This document shows positions 7,422 through 10,531 of a DNA stretch of 10,531 nt, piece by piece. Below the pieces are notes generated by a model that did not search any database, was not told the origin of the DNA, and saw only the letters and a list, made by a program, of their open reading frames with translations. The DNA is from Opitutaceae bacterium (lineage in GTDB: Bacteria > Verrucomicrobiota > Verrucomicrobiia > Opitutales > Opitutaceae): contig RGAX01000087.1 of NCBI GenBank assembly GCA_009919985.1, forward strand, positions 1 to 10,531, written 5' to 3'. How positions within the stretch are numbered: position 1 is the first letter of the stretch; every line of letters begins with the position of its first letter. A program made the position numbers and the translations under genes.

Positions 7422-7569
7422 TCGATATATTTTTAAAAAATCAAAGGACTGCCTCGCAGAAAAAATCCCCAACCTTATTCCATCAGCGGACGAAAATAGA
7501 ATAATTTCTCCGCGTCGGAACCCCTTTCCCAACGTCTCGCCGCTTCGCGGCTCAGCATTCCAACACCCC
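7422..7569. other. Intergenic region between regulator and SpeE-like membrane gene
   Basis: The 148 bases begin with an AT-rich tract (7424-7442) but hold no GC-rich stem followed by T residues, so no intrinsic terminator is called for the regulator. A small 5-bp stem (7539-7543 with 7547-7551, GCCGC/GCGGC, 3-base loop) lies 18 bases before the next start codon. No clear promoter or Shine-Dalgarno was found. Confidence 0.35.
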
Positions 7570-9825
7570 ATGCTTCCCTTTGCCCTATCCATCTTCACCG
7601 GCGCCTTTCTGTTATTCCAAGTCCAGCCTCTCATCGGCAAATACATCCTGCCGTGGTTTGGTGGCAGCCCAGGCGTGTGGACGGCGTGTCTATTATTTTT
7701 TCAGATGTTGCTTCTGGGTGGTTATGCTTATGCGCATTTTTCTACAAAATACCTAAAACCGCGCGGTCAGATCGTGCTCCACGTTATTTTATTGCTCGGC
7801 TCACTCGCGCTGCTGCCGATTACGCCGTCGGAAACGTGGAAGCCGGTACTCGCCGGCGATCCTTCTCTGCGCATCCTATGCTTACTGGGCGTGACGATCG
7901 GGCTGCCCTACTTCGTGCTGTCATCAACCGGCCCTCTCATGCAGCGCTGGTTTAGTGTCACCCATCCCGGAGTCTCGCCCTACCGACTGTACGCGCTATC
8001 CAATGTAGGTTCATTGCTGGCGCTGCTGAGTTATCCGGTGTTTTTCGAGGTAAACTTTACCCGGAGTGAGCAAGCGGTAATGTGGTCGATCGGTCTCGTC
8101 TTATTTGCAGTGCTTTGTGGATGGAGCGCGGTTCGCTTGTGGCGCCAAAACCCGAAGGACGCGGCGAGCGGGGCAACCTTAGACCCCGAGGCAGAGGTTG
8201 ACGCGCCGACGCATTGGAGTGCAAAAACCCTTTGGATTGCCTTGCCGGCGATTGCGTCGGTGTTGCTACTAGCGATCACCAATAAACTCAGCCAAGAGGT
8301 CGCGGTCATTCCATTTTTATGGGTGCTGCCGCTCGCACTTTATCTGCTGAGTTTCGTCATCTGCTTCGACCACGCGCGGTGGTACCATCGCGGCGTTTTT
8401 GCCGCATTGCTGGTCGTCGGGCTCGCGAGCGTCGTCGTTTTAATCGACGCCGGCAGTGACGCGCCGATGAAGCTTCAGATCGTGATTTACAACGCCACGC
8501 TCTTTGTAGCCTGCATGATTTGCCACGGTGAACTGTATCAGCTCAAGCCAGCGCCCCAGCGTTTGACGTCGTATTTTCTTTTCATCTCCGCCGGCGGCGC
8601 CCTGGGCGGCCTGCTCATAGCCGTCGTGGCTCCGGCGGTTTTCAATGATTACCTCGAGTTTCCTGTCAGCCTCATCGTACTTGGAACCATCGTAGCACTC
8701 ATTTGCGTACGCCAACGCAGCCGCTCACTCGCCCTCGGAGCGATCGCAGGCGCCGTACTCACGACGCTGATTTTGCCCGCGCTCTTTTCGACCTTCGATG
8801 GTAGCGACGGACTTACTTTTGAGTTTCGAAAATTTTTCGACGTCCATCTGACCCTGATTGGCTCGGGTCTCGTAGTGCTCGTCGTGAGCGTGATCGATTT
8901 CAGGCGCCGGTCATTCGCTACCACGTGGCGCCCAATTCTCGCACTTCCAGTCGCGTTACTCGCAGTCCAACTTAGTTATACGATTACGAAGCATCTCCGC
9001 GCCGCCGATCCGGTGCCTGTACTGCGCTCCTCGCGTAATTTTTACGGCACATTAAAGGTGCTGGATTACTCACGAGAAAATCCCGCGGAAAACTACCACT
9101 TGCTCATGCACGGGGCGACGACTCACGGCCTGCAATTCACGGCGCCCGACCGCGCCAACTCAATCACTTCCTACTACGGACCAACCAGCGGCGTGGGCCT
9201 CGCGATCCATCACCTCACGGAAAAGGGTCCCAAACGCCTCGGCGTCGTCGGTCTCGGCACCGGTTCTCTCGCCGCGTATGGTGCGGTAGGCGATTATGTC
9301 CGCATCTACGAGATCAACCCCGCCGTCGAGCACTTAGCCCGCGAATCGTTCACCTATCTGGCACGTTGCCCGGCGAAGCTCGATGTGATAATGGGCGACG
9401 CCCGACTCATGATGGAACGCGAACTGGCCCTCGGGAAACCGCAGTCGCTGGACCTGCTTGCGCTCGACGCTTTCAGCAGCGACGCGATTCCGGTGCACCT
9501 GCTCACCCGTGAAGCTTTCGGTCTCTATTTAAAACACCTCAAACCCGATGGCGTCATCGCGATCCACATTTCCAACCGCTATCTCGACCTGCAACCCGTC
9601 GTCGAACGCCTCGCACAAGAATTCGGCTTGGGCGTCGCGTGTATTTCAGATGAACCCGTCGACGAAGCCTGGCTTTACTCCACGACGTGGATGTTGGTTT
9701 CCCGCAACCGTTCACTCTTGAGCGCCCCGAAAATCGCAGCCGCCACGGAAACGTCGAAATCGAATCACCCCAAGGGGAATCTGTGGACCGACGATAAAGC
9801 AGACCTTTACTCGATCATGAAGTGA
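7570..9825 (+). CDS. Polytopic membrane protein fused to a spermidine-synthase-like domain
   Basis: The 751-residue product has an integral-membrane N-terminal part with about a dozen hydrophobic segments (residues about 1-470), starting MLPFALSIFTGAFLLFQVQP and including FGGSPGVWTACLLFFQMLLL (30-49). A cytosolic Rossmann-like domain similar to spermidine synthases follows (about 485-751). There the SAM-fold glycine loop is GLGTGSLAAYG (561-571), the acidic residue after beta-2 is in YEINP (580-584), MGDAR spans 609-613 and LLALDAFSSDAIPVHLLT spans 629-646. The end, LWTDDKADLYSIMK, is typical of the fused type. Classical spermidine synthases have DxxDP-type catalytic and diamine-binding residues; here the equivalent loop reads DAFSSDAIP, so aminopropyl transfer to putrescine is doubtful and the true reaction is unknown. 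The ATG at 7570 matches where the family's first membrane helix begins. No Shine-Dalgarno is visible. Neighbours give no pathway. Confidence 0.88.
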   Translation: MLPFALSIFTGAFLLFQVQPLIGKYILPWFGGSPGVWTACLLFFQMLLLGGYAYAHFSTKYLKPRGQIVLHVILLLGSLALLPITPSETWKPVLAGDPSLRILCLLGVTIGLPYFVLSSTGPLMQRWFSVTHPGVSPYRLYALSNVGSLLALLSYPVFFEVNFTRSEQAVMWSIGLVLFAVLCGWSAVRLWRQNPKDAASGATLDPEAEVDAPTHWSAKTLWIALPAIASVLLLAITNKLSQEVAVIPFLWVLPLALYLLSFVICFDHARWYHRGVFAALLVVGLASVVVLIDAGSDAPMKLQIVIYNATLFVACMICHGELYQLKPAPQRLTSYFLFISAGGALGGLLIAVVAPAVFNDYLEFPVSLIVLGTIVALICVRQRSRSLALGAIAGAVLTTLILPALFSTFDGSDGLTFEFRKFFDVHLTLIGSGLVVLVVSVIDFRRRSFATTWRPILALPVALLAVQLSYTITKHLRAADPVPVLRSSRNFYGTLKVLDYSRENPAENYHLLMHGATTHGLQFTAPDRANSITSYYGPTSGVGLAIHHLTEKGPKRLGVVGLGTGSLAAYGAVGDYVRIYEINPAVEHLARESFTYLARCPAKLDVIMGDARLMMERELALGKPQSLDLLALDAFSSDAIPVHLLTREAFGLYLKHLKPDGVIAIHISNRYLDLQPVVERLAQEFGLGVACISDEPVDEAWLYSTTWMLVSRNRSLLSAPKIAAATETSKSNHPKGNLWTDDKADLYSIMK

Positions 9826-9902
9826 GCGCCGGTCGCCTTAAACCCTGCGTCGCAGAAGCCTAAGCGAGGTCATTTTCCCGCTCGTCCACTGGCTGCCCGG
9901 CG

Positions 9903-9933
9903 TGGATCAAACCACGAACTTTTGAAGCGAATC
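9903..9933 (+). repeat. Direct repeat copy 1 (31 bases)
   Basis: This copy starts TGGATCAAACCACGAACTTT and ends TGAAGCGAATC. It matches the copy at 10045-10075 at 29 of 31 positions, differing at 9908 and 9919. With the two bases before it, CGTGG (9901-9905) can pair with CCACG (9912-9916) to form a small 5-bp hairpin. Confidence 0.85.
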
Positions 9934-10027
9934 GGGCGCTTTCAGAGGGAGGCCCGCAGGGAGAATCGAAGCTGAGTCAAAGACTGGCACCGACATGACG
10001 GGCCGGCAATCGAGGTTCTCGACATCA

Positions 10028-10038
10028 ATTCGCTTCAA
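10028..10038 (-). repeat. Inverted partial copy of the repeat core
   Basis: ATTCGCTTCAA is the exact reverse complement of TTGAAGCGAAT, the 3' core of both direct-repeat copies. With 10064-10074 it forms an 11-base inverted repeat spaced by 25 bases, which could fold as a hairpin or act as a two-part protein-binding site. Confidence 0.7.
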
Positions 10039-10044
10039 CCGCCA

Positions 10045-10075
10045 TGGATGAAACCACGAAATTTTGAAGCGAATC
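10045..10075 (+). repeat. Direct repeat copy 2 (31 bases)
   Basis: This copy starts TGGATGAAACCACGAAATTT and ends TGAAGCGAATC. It matches copy 1 at 29 of 31 positions. The hairpin possible at the left of copy 1 is weakened here by one mismatch (CATGG against CCACG). Confidence 0.85.
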
Positions 10076-10107
10076 AAAGAACCCGAAAGACCGCCAATGA
10101 GCGCGCC

Positions 10108-10377
10108 TCAGCGCCGCCAGTAGTATTTCCTTTGCGGATCACGTTCGTTTTTTCCCACAACCGTGATCAGGCCTTGCTCCATTAGCTTGCCCATCCGAGT
10201 TCTGACGGAACGGGTGGTCAACTTGACGGCCGCAGCAATCTGGGCTGTGGACAGCCCATTTTTAGCTGCCGGCGTGTCCGGCGCGAATAGCTTCCGAATG
10301 TGTGCGTCCACCTCATCCATCTGCGCCGCCCGGTGTTTCTCCCATCGCACTGAGACACGAAAACGGAAGCCGCGCAT
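10108..10377 (-). CDS. Winged-helix DNA-binding fragment, probably the C-terminal tail of a truncated gene
   Basis: From ATG 10377 the frame gives 89 residues. A winged-helix/HTH is clear in the second half: LSTAQIAAAVKLTTRSVRTR as helix-turn-helix (about residues 42-61), MGKLMEQGLITVVGK as recognition end and wing, and a basic-aromatic close RKYYWRR. Before it, GFRFRVSVRW resembles the strand that precedes the C-terminal winged helix in AlbA_2/RecG-like ATP-binding proteins, so this may be the tail of such a protein; that family assignment is inference from memory. The frame runs on to 10470, but there it lies antisense to a hemW-like sequence, so residues beyond 10377 are not credible. A shorter form could start at ATG 10320 (70 residues). 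The 3' end faces the repeat-bearing stretch. Confidence 0.5.
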   Translation of the reverse strand: MRGFRFRVSVRWEKHRAAQMDEVDAHIRKLFAPDTPAAKNGLSTAQIAAAVKLTTRSVRTRMGKLMEQGLITVVGKNERDPQRKYYWRR

Positions 10378-10398
10378 GGCCCACACGCCCGGCGGCGC

Positions 10399-10531
10399 GA
10401 GGCCCGCTCGGTTCACAACATGGCCTACTGGCGCGGCTGGGACTATCTGGGCGTGGGCCCCGGCGCGCACGGGCGCCTTGCCGCCGAGACGGGTCGGCTG
10501 GCGTTGGAGGGCGAAACAAAAGTCGCCGACT
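10399..10531 (+). pseudogene. hemW: hemW fragment (radical SAM heme chaperone), 5' part missing, runs off the window
   Basis: In one plus-strand frame the sequence reads EARSVHNMAYWRGWDYLGVG followed by PGAHGRLAAETGRLALEGETKVAD. The block HN..YWRG.DYLG.GPGAHGR is a signature of HemW (formerly a coproporphyrinogen III oxidase-like protein), found past the middle of the roughly 380-residue protein. HemW is a radical SAM, 4Fe-4S heme-binding chaperone. The catalytic CxxxCxxC part should lie several hundred bases upstream, but that DNA instead encodes the winged-helix protein on the other strand. The frame is closed by TGA at 10351-10353, and residues before 10399 do not resemble the family. The fragment is visibly richer in GC than the rest of the window. 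It continues past the window edge, so its 3' end may be intact. Loss of the 5' part may be biological or an assembly artefact. Confidence 0.68.

Larger units (their letters stand above)
9826..10107. other. Non-coding stretch holding a repeated element
   Basis: These 282 bases contain no supportable gene in either direction. They hold a 31-base direct repeat in two copies 142 bases apart, an inverted partial copy next to the second one, and a short perfect palindrome CTGCGTCGCAG (9845-9855) with no T tract. The repeats are listed separately. The stretch separates the end of the SpeE-like membrane gene from the 3' end of the winged-helix fragment, so the two flanking genes converge on it. Confidence 0.6.

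Noticed and set aside
7539..7551. Small stem before the SpeE-like gene as a terminator or riboswitch part
   Set aside because: A 5-bp stem with a 3-base loop, no T run and no conserved riboswitch-like surroundings is expected by chance in GC-rich DNA.
9845..9855. Palindrome CTGCGTCGCAG after the SpeE-like gene as a terminator
   Set aside because: The stem is only 5 bp with a 1-base centre, and there is no T tract on either strand.
9903..10075. CRISPR array
   Set aside because: There are only two repeat copies, 142 bases apart start to start, with an inverted core between them and no cas genes. This does not fit the regular 30-40 base spacers of an array.
9901..10531. Insertion sequence remnant
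   Set aside because: No transposase-like residues, no terminal inverted repeats bounding a gene and no target-site duplication could be identified. A breakpoint is supported, but an IS is not.

Overview
The window most likely comes from a Verrucomicrobium of the Opitutaceae type. This is judged by eye from three things: the style of the large TonB-dependent receptor (an N-terminal heptad segment, an Ala/Pro/Ser linker and a 'TAFGV...DKDYGY' lead-in to the plug), the LacI-type regulator ending in 'GRWVDGPTL', and the high-GC coding with frequent TTG starts and weak or absent Shine-Dalgarno sequences. No rRNA, tRNA, CRISPR array or intact mobile element was seen.

Layout. (1) Bases 2-1450 (+): the 3' part of a gene whose product joins a BatD-like C-terminus to a BatE-like TPR and SH3-like protein. 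It converges on and overlaps by 4 bases (2) a small stand-alone SET-domain protein (1447-1986, -). (3) rlmF, a 23S rRNA m6A1618 methyltransferase (2109-3008, -). (4) A siderophore-type TonB-dependent receptor (3164-6214, -), closed by a clear intrinsic terminator (3103-3135). (5) A divergent control region (6215-6398) with a Fur-box-like element and a LacI-type palindrome. (6) A LacI-family regulator (6399-7421, +). (7) A 751-aa polytopic membrane protein with a spermidine-synthase-like C-terminal domain (7570-9825, +). (8) A 282-base non-coding stretch with a repeated 31-base element and an inverted partial copy. (9) Two gene fragments facing away from each other: a winged-helix tail (-) and a hemW fragment (+). 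Both seem to lose their 5' ends in the same short interval, about 10375-10402.

How the genes work together. The clearest unit is the divergent receptor/regulator pair. The receptor would import a scarce ligand across the outer membrane. The adjacent LacI-type protein probably senses a small molecule and controls the receptor, itself, or both. The Fur-like site suggests iron control as well, which fits the siderophore-receptor plug motifs. The Bat, SET, RlmF and membrane/SpeE-like genes look like chromosomal housekeeping or cell-envelope genes with no evident shared pathway. The right end (from about 9,900) differs in character and may be a recombination site or an assembly junction.

No convincing undescribed multi-gene system was found. 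The best leads are the hemW/winged-helix junction with its adjacent repeats, and the dual Fur-like/LacI-like control region.
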